From Solicoccozyma terricola (Eukaryota > Basidiomycota > Tremellomycetes > Filobasidiales > Piskurozymaceae): a DNA stretch of 64,000 nt. Both the position numbers and the translations under genes were made by a program. The notes under the pieces are model-generated. The model was not told the origin of the DNA, made no database searches, and worked only from the letters and a program-made list of their open reading frames with translations. Where the stretch lies: contig BCLD01000006.1 in NCBI GenBank assembly GCA_001600875.1, forward strand, positions 120,962 through 184,961, in the 5' to 3' direction. Below, one piece after another: positions 34,593 to 45,200 of the stretch. Numbering within the stretch: the first letter of the stretch is position 1; each line of letters starts with the position of its first letter.

Positions 34593-35832
34593 GTTGTGAT
34601 GATCGAGATTGAGACCGTTGTTTACTGTTGAAGATGCGGAGGGCGAACCTGGAGACGAGACATGGGGCACCTTGGAGGTATGTATAGTGCAAGAAGTGAG
34701 ACGTGAGAGACGTGGGGAAGGGATGCGGTCCTCCATGATGCCGACTGCTCGTTGGACCACTCTCCACCGCACCGGACGCTCCGACGGTCGATCTTGATAC
34801 AAGTGAAAATTGTCCGATGGTCTCGTATGGAGATGAATTGAGTGGCCGTGCGCGTGCCCGTGCCCGTGCGCGTCGGAGACGCCACCGCCTGTTTACCGGA
34901 CATTACGCCGGGGAAGGGGTCCGATCACCAGGAGAGGAGAGGACCGCCGCTCCGGATGGGATGGGGTTCCTGGCTGCTATCAGCGTCCTAGGGACCGACC
35001 CCCCAGGAGAGGCCGATCACAGGCGATAGGGATAGGGACGACGACGACGGCACCGGAGCGAACATACCTCGAGTTGTAGTTTCAAACTCTTTGACTTCCT
35101 TGGTCACTGTTTCATTATTCATCGTGGGAACTTGCCAAGTCATGCTCACCGCAACGTGTCATGGTGGAAGTTACATCCTCGTCCGACCGATGGTGAAGGC
35201 CGGGCATCGGGAAGAGGTAAGCGGGGAACCGCCAAATATCTCTTGTTATCCTGGTCGCAAGCGCAGGCTGTTCGGTCGTAAAAGTCCAGCAGCAAGATGA
35301 CTGCCGCTTCCGTAATGATTGTAACTGCGAAGTTAACTAACCACTAACTGGGCATCTTATGACTAGGTGTAAAAGGTCACAATTCCAGACTGGGGGTTGG
35401 ATTGCATTCACAGTTTATACACACCAAACACCCCTCAGGATCAGATCCCTATAACCCTGACACGCTTTATAACGAGCATGAGAGTCGATTCGTATATTGA
35501 ATGTGTCAGGATCCAAACTCCCGATTTTGTTTTGGGGCGCCAAATAGTAATCATACTGAGGTCCAAGTGCGCCTCGTCATGGAAAGAATTCCTCTGTAAG
35601 CTCTTGATCTAAGGTCGAGATACAGCGATGGCTCCCATAGACCTATTACTATGGGGTTTTGGTTAACTGTCCCACCGTGAGAATTAATTTCTGAAGAATC
35701 GACGAGTAGCAGGCCAGCTCAGCATCGCGTCTCAGTTGCTATCGAACAATCCACGGTCTTGCGGTAACCGTCACTGTTCGACTCCATTGCCATCAACGTC
35801 TGCACAAACCCCAACCCCCGTTCATCACAGCC
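34593..35832. promoter_or_regulatory. Divergent intergenic region, permease and GLO3
   Basis: These 1.2 kb contain the promoters of the sugar permease (minus) and GLO3 (plus). A short GTGCCC/GTGCGC hexamer repeat lies at 34847-34875. If the permease starts upstream, 34593-34802 is coding. The longest other frames are short and lack motifs. I identify no transporter-specific operator. Confidence 0.5.
34847..34875 (+). repeat. GTGCCC/GTGCGC hexamer repeat
   Basis: About five GTG-C-purine/pyrimidine hexamers stand in tandem in the permease upstream region. It is a simple GC-rich repeat. Confidence 0.75.
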
Positions 35833-37710
35833 ATGGCGGAACCAACAAAAATCCAAACGTTGGCGTTTTTCGCCCATGAAAAGGCTCAAAAAGCAAACAA
35901 GGTGGGTGTTTGAATGATGTCGATACGTGGGGAAAGGACGCCGCGCCGACTCTTTGCTCTTTCCATTTCTCCCAGATGTGCTTTGATTGCTCTGCCAAGA
36001 ACCCTACTTGGTCATCTGTGACTTACGGTGTATACATCTGTCTAGACTGTTCGAGCGTGCATCGTAATTTGGGTGTGCACATCACGTTTGTTAGGTGAGG
36101 GGTTGTCTTCGTATCGCGCTGTGGAAGAACGAACAATCACTGACGCTATACGACTTTTACAAAGATCCACCAACCTTGACTCCTGGCAACTCGCTCAACT
36201 CCGTACCATGAAGGTTGGTGGTAATGCGTCGGCTGCCGAGTACTTTACTCGTCATGGTGGAGCGGCATTGTTAACGGCTAGTGATACGAGGGCCAAGTAC
36301 ACGAGTCCAATCGCGGTCAAGTACAAGGAAGAATTGGAAAGGAGGAGAGCTGATGATTCAAGCAAGTGGGTACCCGCGAGAAAAAAGCGGGGAGATTTGC
36401 AAGTTTGTGATTCTAAACCATTTTTTTCTTTGCCGTCAATGCAGATACCCGGACGGAATCCACTTGGACGGCGTCGATCTGTCCACACCTCCACCGCCAA
36501 CAGGATCTGGCAGTAACACTCCATCTCGTACTGCAACTCCATCCGTCGGCGACGATTTCTTCTCGTCCTGGGATAAACCTACCGAGTCTGCTCCAGCTAA
36601 CAAACCCTCAACTCCCACTGGACCACCCTCTATCGGCGCAGCTCGACCTCAAGCACGAACCGTCACTTCCTCTTCCCTCCGTCAATCCACATCGGCCAGC
36701 GCAAACAACCCACCCACATCCGCACATCGTCCAGTCGCTACCCGCTTATCGTCCGGACCAGCTACGAATCAAACATCCTCCACTGGCGCTAAACCATCCA
36801 AGCTCGGTGCAAAGCGTGCCGCTGCTCCTATCAACTTTGAGGAGGCCCAACGAAAGGCAATCGAGGAAGAAGAGCGAATTAAGAGGTTGGGATACGATCG
36901 GAAGCGTGAAGAAGAGGAGAAAAAGGAAAGAGAGAGATTGGCGGCTGAACAGAGGAAGAAAGCGGGTGAAATCTCTAGAAATGGAACGCCGGATGAATAT
37001 GGATCAAGGTCGGGCGCTTCAAGTGTTAAAGAGGTCCAGGCGCCGGTTAGGTTGGGTTTCGGAGCTACACATGGTGCGCCAGCTGTAGCTGCTGCACCGA
37101 AGAGCAAGTCGAGGTGCGTCAGATGTGTCATTTTGGGGTCACCTGTTCGCAGAGCAAGAGGAGGCTGACATCATTTTGCAATCGATCAGTAGCTATTCCG
37201 AGTCCAATGAGAGCACTTATGCTCGGGATAAATTCGCTGGTCAGAAAGGTGAGTCCTATTCGGCATCCTTCATGGACTGAGAATATCGGCTCATGCCTTT
37301 CTTTCTCTAGGTATTTCCTCCGATCAAATGTTCGGTAGAGGTGCATACAACGAAGCTGCCTCGGCGGAAGCTCAACAGCGAGCTGCTCAATTCGGCGGTG
37401 CGACTGCTATCTCCTCTAATCAGTTCTTTGGGATCGAGGAGGACGAGGAAGCGAATCGTGTAGGCGATGAGGGTTTGTTGGGCGATAACGAGAGTCTGGC
37501 AGGTCTGGAGAGGGGTATTAGGGATTTGGCAGGCAGGGTGATGGCTAATCCAGAGGTTCAGGCGTTTGGAGAGAATCTGCGATCGGGTGCTATGAAGGTG
37601 ACTAGTTGAGCGGGGGTTTAGAGGATCTCTGCAAGGTGTACTGATGTTATTGTTTTTTTTTGCTTTTGCAGCTATCTGACTATCTCGCACAGATGTCAGA
37701 GCAAAGATGA
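35833..37710 (+). CDS. GLO3: ARF GTPase-activating protein, ArfGAP2/3 (Glo3) type
   Basis: Glo3 promotes GTP hydrolysis by Arf1 in COPI vesicle transport from Golgi to ER. It starts [20 protein letters not shown] at 35833. The zinc finger is [11 protein letters not shown]...VYICLDC, C-x2-C-x16-C-x2-C, followed by [16 protein letters not shown] with the arginine finger, then [17 protein letters not shown]. The Pro/Ser/Thr-rich middle and a charged coiled coil ([17 protein letters not shown]) come next. The C-terminal Glo3 motif [17 protein letters not shown] and [17 protein letters not shown] mark it as ArfGAP2/3 rather than ArfGAP1. It ends MSEQR. Introns occur after EKAQKANK, inside the GAP domain, and near the end. 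Length, about 520 residues, suits the family. Confidence 0.94.
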
Positions 37711-38029
37711 GAGTTCCCGTCCATGATTTATTTTCCTCTCATCCTCCTCTTTCTTTGCACATGACTTTCTCGTGCTTTTGTATTTACCCTACACCGTTTC
37801 AGATGATATACGGTAGACTATCAATGAGCTGTGAGGATATGTTCAGGCGATGCACGAGGGTCATGTTCTTGGTTCTCGTCGAGAAGGTACTTGTTGCACT
37901 TCGCGGGCTAAAAACGCCGTGTGACGGTATTTCATAGGAATGTTTTGAGTCGCTCGCTCACTACATTTCTTTGGCATTAAACATCGTACCCCGGTCAATA
38001 TCGTCCATAGCATACACAGACTCCTCATC
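37711..38029. other. Intergenic, GLO3 3' end and MPP6 promoter
   Basis: A 319-nt tandem spacer. It is T/C-rich near the GLO3 end, as in fungal 3' UTRs. No clear TATA element or gene is visible. Confidence 0.5.
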
Positions 38030-38789
38030 ATGTCTGTCTCCCAGGGTACCAAGAACCTCAAGTTCATGCAAAGAGCAGCAGCTCGCGCAGGCCCTTCAAC
38101 CGCGACCGCGACCGAGCCGACAAGAAAGCTGCTTCCAGGCGAAGCGTCATCCCAATGGACGTTACCTGTGACCGCTTCGCATGTCGGGGCCAAAGGCAAG
38201 GGAAAATCTGCCATGAACATCACCTATGAGCACTCTTTTATGCCGTTTCTGTTCGATGATGATAGAGAGAATGCAGAGGCTGGGCCGTCGAAACAGACTG
38301 GGAGGGTGCAATTCGGGAAGAAGGAGGAGGAGGTGAAGGTAAGTCAAATGATCCGCGCAACGGGTGGCATACAGGCTGCTGATCCGCTCCATATATACCA
38401 AACAGCCGCCAGTCGCCGAAGATACTCCTGATGACAAGGCAGCACTACCAAGCAAAGAAGGCAAACAACGATTCCGTGTCCGCCAACTTGAAGAAGTCGT
38501 TTCCACTATCCAACCTCCGCAAACCGACTCCCGCGGCTTTCTGAAACCTTCTGGATTCGACGACCTAGAACTCCCTTCACCTCAAGCCAAGCGGAAAACC
38601 GCAGATGATGATGATGATGCAGATGTGATGATGGATGGAGCTCGGAAGAAAAGACCGAAAAGCAAGAAGAAGGAGAAGGGGAAGAAGCGATCGAGCGAGA
38701 AAAAACTAGAACAGGCTGTTGGCGATGAGGAGGACAGGGAGGCGCAAGCATTCTTGGACGAGGTTATGAACGAAATCAATGAAGATTGA
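38030..38789 (+). CDS. MPP6: Nuclear exosome cofactor Mpp6 (MPHOSPH6) homologue
   Basis: Mpp6 is a small RNA-binding cofactor that tethers the Mtr4 helicase to the nuclear exosome and helps 5.8S rRNA and cryptic transcript turnover. The N-terminal signature TKNLKFMQRAAARAG is characteristic of the family (the LKFMQR motif binds the exosome cap). One intron at about 38339-38403 separates GKKEEEVK from the second exon. Then come QRFRVRQLEEVVSTIQ, FLKPSGFDDLELPSPQ and a Lys-rich basic run, KKRPKSKKKEKGKKRSS, and the end is NEINED. At about 230 residues it is slightly longer than yeast Mpp6. Confidence 0.85.
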
Positions 38790-39163
38790 TGGGCTGATAG
38801 AAAGGTAGTCGTAGTGTTAACCGCTGTTGACCATTCCGCCACCATGACTGGCTGAAGAGGTGCAGGTGATGCCGGTGAACGCAAAGACCTGTAATCGATT
38901 GGATGATATCCTATTCAAGCATCGTAATCAGTTCAGCAGGTCGATTGGGCAACATGACAGGCAGGAGTCAAGCCGTGCTTGCGCAAATGAATACGGGTAT
39001 ATCCCAAGATGCCTCCCGTAGATGACAGTCATGCTCGGACAGACTGGCCGATTGCCAGTAAATGCTATTACTTCTCTCTACTTCTCGATTCTATGCCAAC
39101 CTCATCTATTCATCCCCATCTTACCAGCTCCTCTTTATTCCCATCCCAGAACTGCTCAGTTAA
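38790..39163. other. Intergenic, convergent
   Basis: A 374-nt spacer between the stops of MPP6 and the FAR-17a/AIG1 gene. It contains no recognisable gene or repeat. Confidence 0.5.
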
Positions 39164-40365
39164 TTACTCGTGCATAGCATTGAGACCCCAGAAGGCCAAC
39201 AGAGCGAAACCCGTAGCGGAAGCGTAAATCGCTGCTCGCACAGGCAAGGGAGAAATGGTCAAGAAAGGGTAGGGGACTGGGTGGAGATTTGTTTCCCCGA
39301 ATCTGTCAGTGACGACCCAGGACACATTGCTGGCTAGTGACGGCTTACAAGTCCCATTGTGGCTGGCGCAATACTCTGCCCACGCTCCATAGGCTAAAGC
39401 GGAGAAGGCAGCGAGGATCACAGCGCCGTAGGTGGAGACGGGCGGCTTGTATTTGCGTTCTCGCAGGAAAAAGTCTGGGGAAAGTGGGCGAATTAGCATT
39501 TGTTCGATGTACGTAGACAAGGATATGACTCTCTCACCCGCCAACAAGGCCAAGACTGGCACGGCATGTAATGACAGATCGATCCACATTGGAATTCTGT
39601 AAAATGATGGCGAGGCATGCGAAGCCGATGGCTCGACAGGCTTGGTAACATCGTATGCGTGGGCCGGAGGCAGGATCAAGTGAGGTGCGAAGGTCAGGAG
39701 AGACCAGTAAATTGCGGAGACGATGAAGGAGACAGGGAGTGCAATAAGAAGGATCGTTCGTTTAAATGTTCGGAATACTTTGCAGGCACCGCTTCAGCTT
39801 TAGATCAAACGTCGTCGATAAATTGCACCTACTCGTGATAGCAGGAAGCATGTCAGCCACGATTCCAAATGCCATCGTCAAGCAGGCAGCGGCCAGTCCG
39901 TTGATCGTCAAGAACTGGAAGTGACCTGTGGCGCATGTGACATCCTAGCTGTCAGCTTTCCCAAAGAATGATTGGGACCATTGATGGGCCCACCTCCGAC
40001 CTGATAGAATGGCTATTGTCAGTTTGGAGTGAAACGGCAGGTCTATACTTGAAATCACCTGCTTCTCGATCCACTGTGTGGAGCTCAGCCCCTCTAGAGC
40101 CAAGAATCCGTTCACCATGGCGGCGAGAGCGATCTGTTGGTTGGAAGTGTGAGTCTACCCATCGCTGATCTGTTAAACGGGTTCCTAACGTACTGTGCTG
40201 AACTGTACAGCGTGATGAATAGAAGGCATCAGCTTTTGTCGTTGCATCACCTCTTAAGCCACCACTGACAGCTATCCATCCAACGTATGGTTTTGCTCGT
40301 ACGGCCCTGGCGCCTGCTGGAGCTTTAGGCAGAGGGACACCATTACGGTGCATGTCCTTTGCCAT
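39164..40365 (-). CDS. FAR-17a/AIG1-like (ADTRP family) membrane hydrolase
   Basis: This six-helix ER-type membrane protein belongs to a family whose human members AIG1 and ADTRP hydrolyse fatty-acid esters of hydroxy fatty acids, using a threonine and a histidine inside the membrane. The ATG at 40365 gives MAKDMHRNGVPLPKAPAGAR and VRAKPYVGWIAVSGG. Later exons give HFQFLTINGLAAACLTMAFG with the candidate catalytic Thr, then FKRTILLIALPVSFIVSAIY, and IDLSLHAVPVLALLADFFL with the candidate catalytic His. The end is FPYPFLTISPLPVRAAIYAS and FWGLNAMHE. Introns are near 39880-39945, 39475-39537 and 39290-39352. Two downstream introns restore the ADFFLRERK and HNGTFPYPF joints. About 290 residues, as expected. 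Confidence 0.82.
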
Positions 40366-40440
40366 CTGTACGGTGTTTCTCGTCGAGGAATAGAAAGGGG
40401 TAACAGTGGTTGTTCGAACGGAAGGTGAGTTATGTTGACA

Positions 40441-40500
40441 GTTGGATCTTGGATCGTTAGATCGTTGGATCGGCGGGATCGTGGGATCGGGGGATCGGCG
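40441..40500 (+). repeat. GATC-rich imperfect repeat upstream of the AIG1-like gene
   Basis: Seven GGATC/AGATC cores occur within 60 bases, as variants of TTGGATCG and GGGATCG. It lies 75-135 bases upstream of the minus-strand ATG at 40365, in the likely promoter or 5' UTR. It might be a decayed minisatellite or a cluster of factor-binding sites. Confidence 0.75.
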
Positions 40501-40634
40501 CTCAGAAATCTGACACGCGTCATGAATAAGCGGTTCATTAACTCTCTAACTACTTTTCGTCGACATATATGTTACAAGCAAGCAGATAAAACAAAAGACA
40601 TGGCACATGACACTTCATCTCATCTCTCCATCCG

Positions 40635-41942
40635 CTACGTCAACGCACCCTGCTCTTGCTCCAACGCCCGCTTCGTCGCCAACAATATCGCCGTCTCAAA
40701 GTTGTTCAACTTTCTCGTTTGATCGTATGCGTATACTGCAGCTTGGAAAGCGTCGACGTCGCCCTGTTCACAGGCGTCCATCACAGCGGATGCGAATTGG
40801 TATTCTCGTGTTGTTGGGAATGTCACGTCTTTGTGTGCAAAAGTGGTTAGGAGACGATTTGTGGTAACGAGGTCCTAAACGCAGGGAAATAACGGACACA
40901 TGAGCAAATGTCTCCATCGAACGTCTGTCAAGTATATGCAGTGCAGACGCAAACTCACCCCCATAGCAACCGAACACAAAGCAGCTCTCAACCAATAATC
41001 CTTCACGCTATACTTTGTCAAACTATTTCCCAAACTCCAATCTCCAACCTGTTCGTAAAGCTCGATGGCTTTCGGGTAGTCTCCAATGTCAGCTGAACGT
41101 TCAGCTGCTTTCGAATACATTGTGTTGGCAGTACTATATTGAATATTATCATTAGCGAGATATTGAGAGACGTATGTGCAAAGGCAGGTAGGGAGAAACG
41201 TACGCATTCGCCTCTTCTTGCTTGTACCAATCACCAGCTCGCACGAAACTGTCCCTTGCACGCGTCGGATCCAGGTTATCCTGATCGAAGACTTCTGCAA
41301 TCTGGGTTTCAACACGTCATAGAGCGCATGAAAGGGAGAGCATAGACGTTGAGCTGCTCAAGTCTAGGACAGGGGTATTAATTCAACTGCCAGCCTCACC
41401 TCCTTTTCTCGATCAGCGGCCTGTCGGAAATTTCCAGCTTTGATGAGGAGTTGGATACATCGATGAAGAGCTGATACGGCGGCTGAAGGGTGGCATGACA
41501 CCGAAAAGGATAAGGGTGTGGGAAATTCAATATTGCAAACGGTGCCAATTGGGTAATACGATACAAACTTACCCTCCGGATCACTCTTTTTGAAGCTCTT
41601 CGCGGCATTATGATATGCGTTGATGGCGTCGTTTGATTCACCGGACTTGATACGATAGTCTGCTTCTCTGGTGGTGAAGGACATCCAGAGTTGGTTCCAT
41701 CAGTCATCGTTTTAGGTCCCTTTCACTCGACAACCACTGAGGACGGAGAATGGAGAATCAATGACCCACTTCTCAAAAGCCATACCACTTTCTCTCCATT
41801 TCTTCTCCACCTTGTAAGCATTAGCAGCCTGTTGGAACAAATCGGCGGCTTCTTCGTGCTTGGAAGAGGATGAGAACCATCCTCCGGAAGAGGACGCTTT
41901 CTTCTCTGCTTTAGCGACTAGGGAGTCGGCGTTCGATGACAT
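40635..41942 (-). CDS. SEC17: Alpha-SNAP (Sec17), NSF attachment protein
   Basis: Sec17 binds SNARE complexes and recruits the ATPase Sec18/NSF to disassemble them after membrane fusion. It starts MSSNADSLVAKAEKKASS at 41942, then GGWFSSSSKHEEAADLFQQA, the membrane-binding loop and first helical repeat. The TPR-like helices follow: YRIKSGESNDAINAYHNAA, ALHRCIQLLIKAGNFRQAAD, RARDSFVRAGDWYKQEEANA and YPKAIELYEQVGDWSLGNS. The C-terminal domain that stimulates NSF is encoded at 40635-40826 and ends EQEQGALT with the conserved penultimate-region leucine. About six short introns occur. Length, about 290 residues, is normal. The start is 330 bp from the divergent UAF1 start. Confidence 0.93.
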
Positions 41943-42272
41943 TGAACGGGGGTAGTGTGAACGTGCGACGAGAGTGCAGTCGTAGTGGTGGAGTAGTCTG
42001 AGCACGCTGAGGTTGCAATGCTGTGGATGTGATGAGGAGGAGTACGCAGATATACGTATGTCCACGATGAATGTTGCTCCACTGCCCCCGCTGAGATGGA
42101 TCACGTGGCAGTCCGCACAGACGAGATGCATGCATGTGGACCGCATCTTGCTCGTAACAGGGGTTAGCAGTCGACCTCCCCGTCTCCCTGTCTCCCCGTC
42201 CTCGTATGTCTATCTAACTGAGCGGCTACGTCCACACCACCGCATCCTGGCGTCCGATCTACCAATTCCGCG
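41943..42272. promoter_or_regulatory. Bidirectional promoter region, SEC17 and UAF1
   Basis: This 330-nt divergent spacer must supply both promoters. I see no TATA box in good position; the sequence is mixed, with C-rich stretches toward UAF1. Confidence 0.5.
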
Positions 42273-45200
42273 ATGCCAGCGACATCTCGAAGAATATCCT
42301 ACGTCCTCTCACCGCCGACGTCTCCCGTCCCATTCCTCGGTCTACCACCTTTAGAAACACCTCGATATGGTCATCCACAACCGCTACTACAACCTCGTGC
42401 TAGTCCCTCGGAAAATCCACTATCATGGGCGAAACCGGATCTATCCCGAACCCTCTCACTCACAGAACCAGGTGCTCAGACGACCTCTCATCCTCGACAT
42501 TGTCTCGGTGTAGCGGCGATCGCGTTAGACACTACCACTCAACTCCACGGGAGATCGGCTCCGGAGGGTATCTTGTACACTGGTGGAAGAGATGGTCTCG
42601 TGGCTGGTTGGGAAGTTGGCATAAAGTTGAAAAGACGAAGCAAGCCTAGATGGTCACGATCGTCGTCTCGTTCCAAAAGAGTAGACTGGGAGAGATTGGA
42701 AGATGGCGCTGCATGGGATGAAGAAGCTGTTTATGAAGGTGAAGATACGGATGTTGACTCCGATGGGGAGGGCAGCAGCAGATCATCAAGCGAGGAAGGG
42801 GAAGAGGCTGTCAATCTGATGGGTGAAAATGAGAGGTGGTCAAAGGTTGAGAGACCATATAGACATAGGCGGAGAGAGGTTATACCGTTCGAAGATCGAT
42901 GGGAGGTTGACAAGGATGCGTTGATAGACAATCCAGTGAGTGGTGGTGGGATACATAACTCCATTACTTCGTGGGGTCATTGACGTACAAATCGCACCAC
43001 AGCCAAAACCTACAGTCTTCAGACAATCGATCCAAACACACACTGATTGGGTGAACGATCTTATTCTGTGTAATATGAATCAGACGGTGATAAGTGCATC
43101 GTCCGATCGTACAATTCGAGCTTGGTCACCACATTCGTCAACGGATTCCGGTATGCCGAGTTTGATCGGCGTTCATCGAGATTACGCGAAGACTATGTCG
43201 TTGGCGTGAGTGCGAACCAGCAATTTGTGTTCCCTGCAAGCTGGATAGCTGACAGTATGAAGCTGCTGTTAGATCCCAAGCATCTGTCATGTTCTCTGGA
43301 GGTCTGGATCGTCAAATCCTAGCATGGGATATCAACTCCCCTCGTCCCGATAGTCCTCTAACAAAACTCGCCTTTCCTGAATCTCCTCTTCAAGGCGGTG
43401 GTGGTGGTGTTTACTCTTTGGCCACCAACTCGGAAGGCACTCTAGTTGCTGCTGGAACTCCAGAGAAAGTCGTGAGGATTTGGGATCCAAGAGTTGGAGG
43501 AAGTGCGGATGGTGTAGATAGTATAAGCAAACTTGTGGGACATTCTGATAATATTAGATCGATTTGTTTGAGTGACGATGGAAGATATGTGAGTGCGGAG
43601 ATGGGTACATGAGATAAGGAATTGATTTGCTGATAGGATTGTTCGACCACCAGCTTCTCTCTGGAAGCTCGGATTGCACGATCAAGTGAGTGGTGGTTAG
43701 CTTGTCTTGCATATTGTTCAAAGCTCTGACGTCTCAAAACTTCAGGCTTTGGTCCCTCTCCGCCCAGCGTTGCCTCCACACCTTCTCTCACCACACCGAC
43801 TCCGTTTGGGCAATCCATTCAAACCACCCAAACCTCGAACGATTCTATTCGGGAGATCGATCCGGATATCTTTGTGTCACTGACGTAGAGGGCTGTAACA
43901 CCGATTTCTCCGAAGCGGAATGTGTTCTTCTGGCTCAAGAGGAAATGGAAGATCACAGGCAGGGTACGCAAGGTATCTGTCAGATCGTAGGGTTGGACGA
44001 GGAATTCGTTTGGACAGCAACTGGAAGCGCGAGCGTGAAACGCTGGAGGGACGTCGGTAGGAAGAGAGATCGGGAGGGAATTTCTCAACCCGCAGATAGG
44101 CACGGTTATAGCGATCGTGGGACGCCTCTCATAACTCCGGCATTGGCAGGTCCGAACTACACTACCCCGCCGTCATTCGCGCTCAGTCCGAGCAAGAGCG
44201 TCAACGGAACGGATGCGCCTGCACCACGCAACAAGCGGCTATCGTTGGACGGTGTTACTTTCCCGGCAGCAGAGCATCTCCAGTCGTTGCTGCGAACCGA
44301 GTCGAGAGAGTCTCGTACAGTGGCGTTCGCACCTGAGCCGAGTACCGCCGGCGGTAGGATCGACTCTCCGCGTCGGGTTGGAAGCTTCGTACAAAACCTT
44401 GATGGAATCACTGCGGGAGAAGGTGCAGTGACTCCACCGCCGCAGGCTTTAGGCCTCGGTCGACCTTCCAGTATCACTCAGCGACGGACCACCCACTCCG
44501 GGGCGTCGGTTGCTGGATCTGTCATGTCGATGGATTCGTACACCGACGGCACTCCCCTGCTTCATGGCCTGCCTTATACATCCCTGATCTGCTTAGGCCT
44601 CCCAGAGACACCATATATGCCTAACGGGCTGGAAGGCAACTCTGGCTACGGGATTTCCGTATCTTCGGTGCCATTTCCAACCCAAAATGGCTTCTCGTCG
44701 ATATCGCGACCCAACTCTCAGCATCATCGAGCGCCATCAACGAGCAGCCATGCTGCGTTTGCAAATGATCCGATAGACATGGCTAGACGGGAGTACCTCA
44801 ACCGCGAGGTGGCGGAGGAAGCAACGCCCATTCGGGACACGCCGGACGAGATCATTCGGGGTAGGCATGGTTTAATTAGAGCGGCGATTCTAAGCGATCG
44901 TCAACACGTCCTTACTGTGGATACGAGTGGCGAGATCGCGGTATGGAACATCATCAGAGGCACATGCGTCGGCCGTTTCCATCATGAGGACGTTGCGGAC
45001 ATCGTCGGTCACGACACGCGAGACCACAAGGATGGGCCGCTGTACCTTGCCGGAGGCCAGATTAATCCTCGAGAAGCTCTCGAGATCGTCAGAGAGCGCG
45101 TGGAAGGGGAGTCGATGACTGTGACGTGGTGCAGCGTGGATACCCGGGTCGGTAGTCTCACCGTGCACCTTGAAGAGGCTCGATGCTTTGATGCTGAGGT

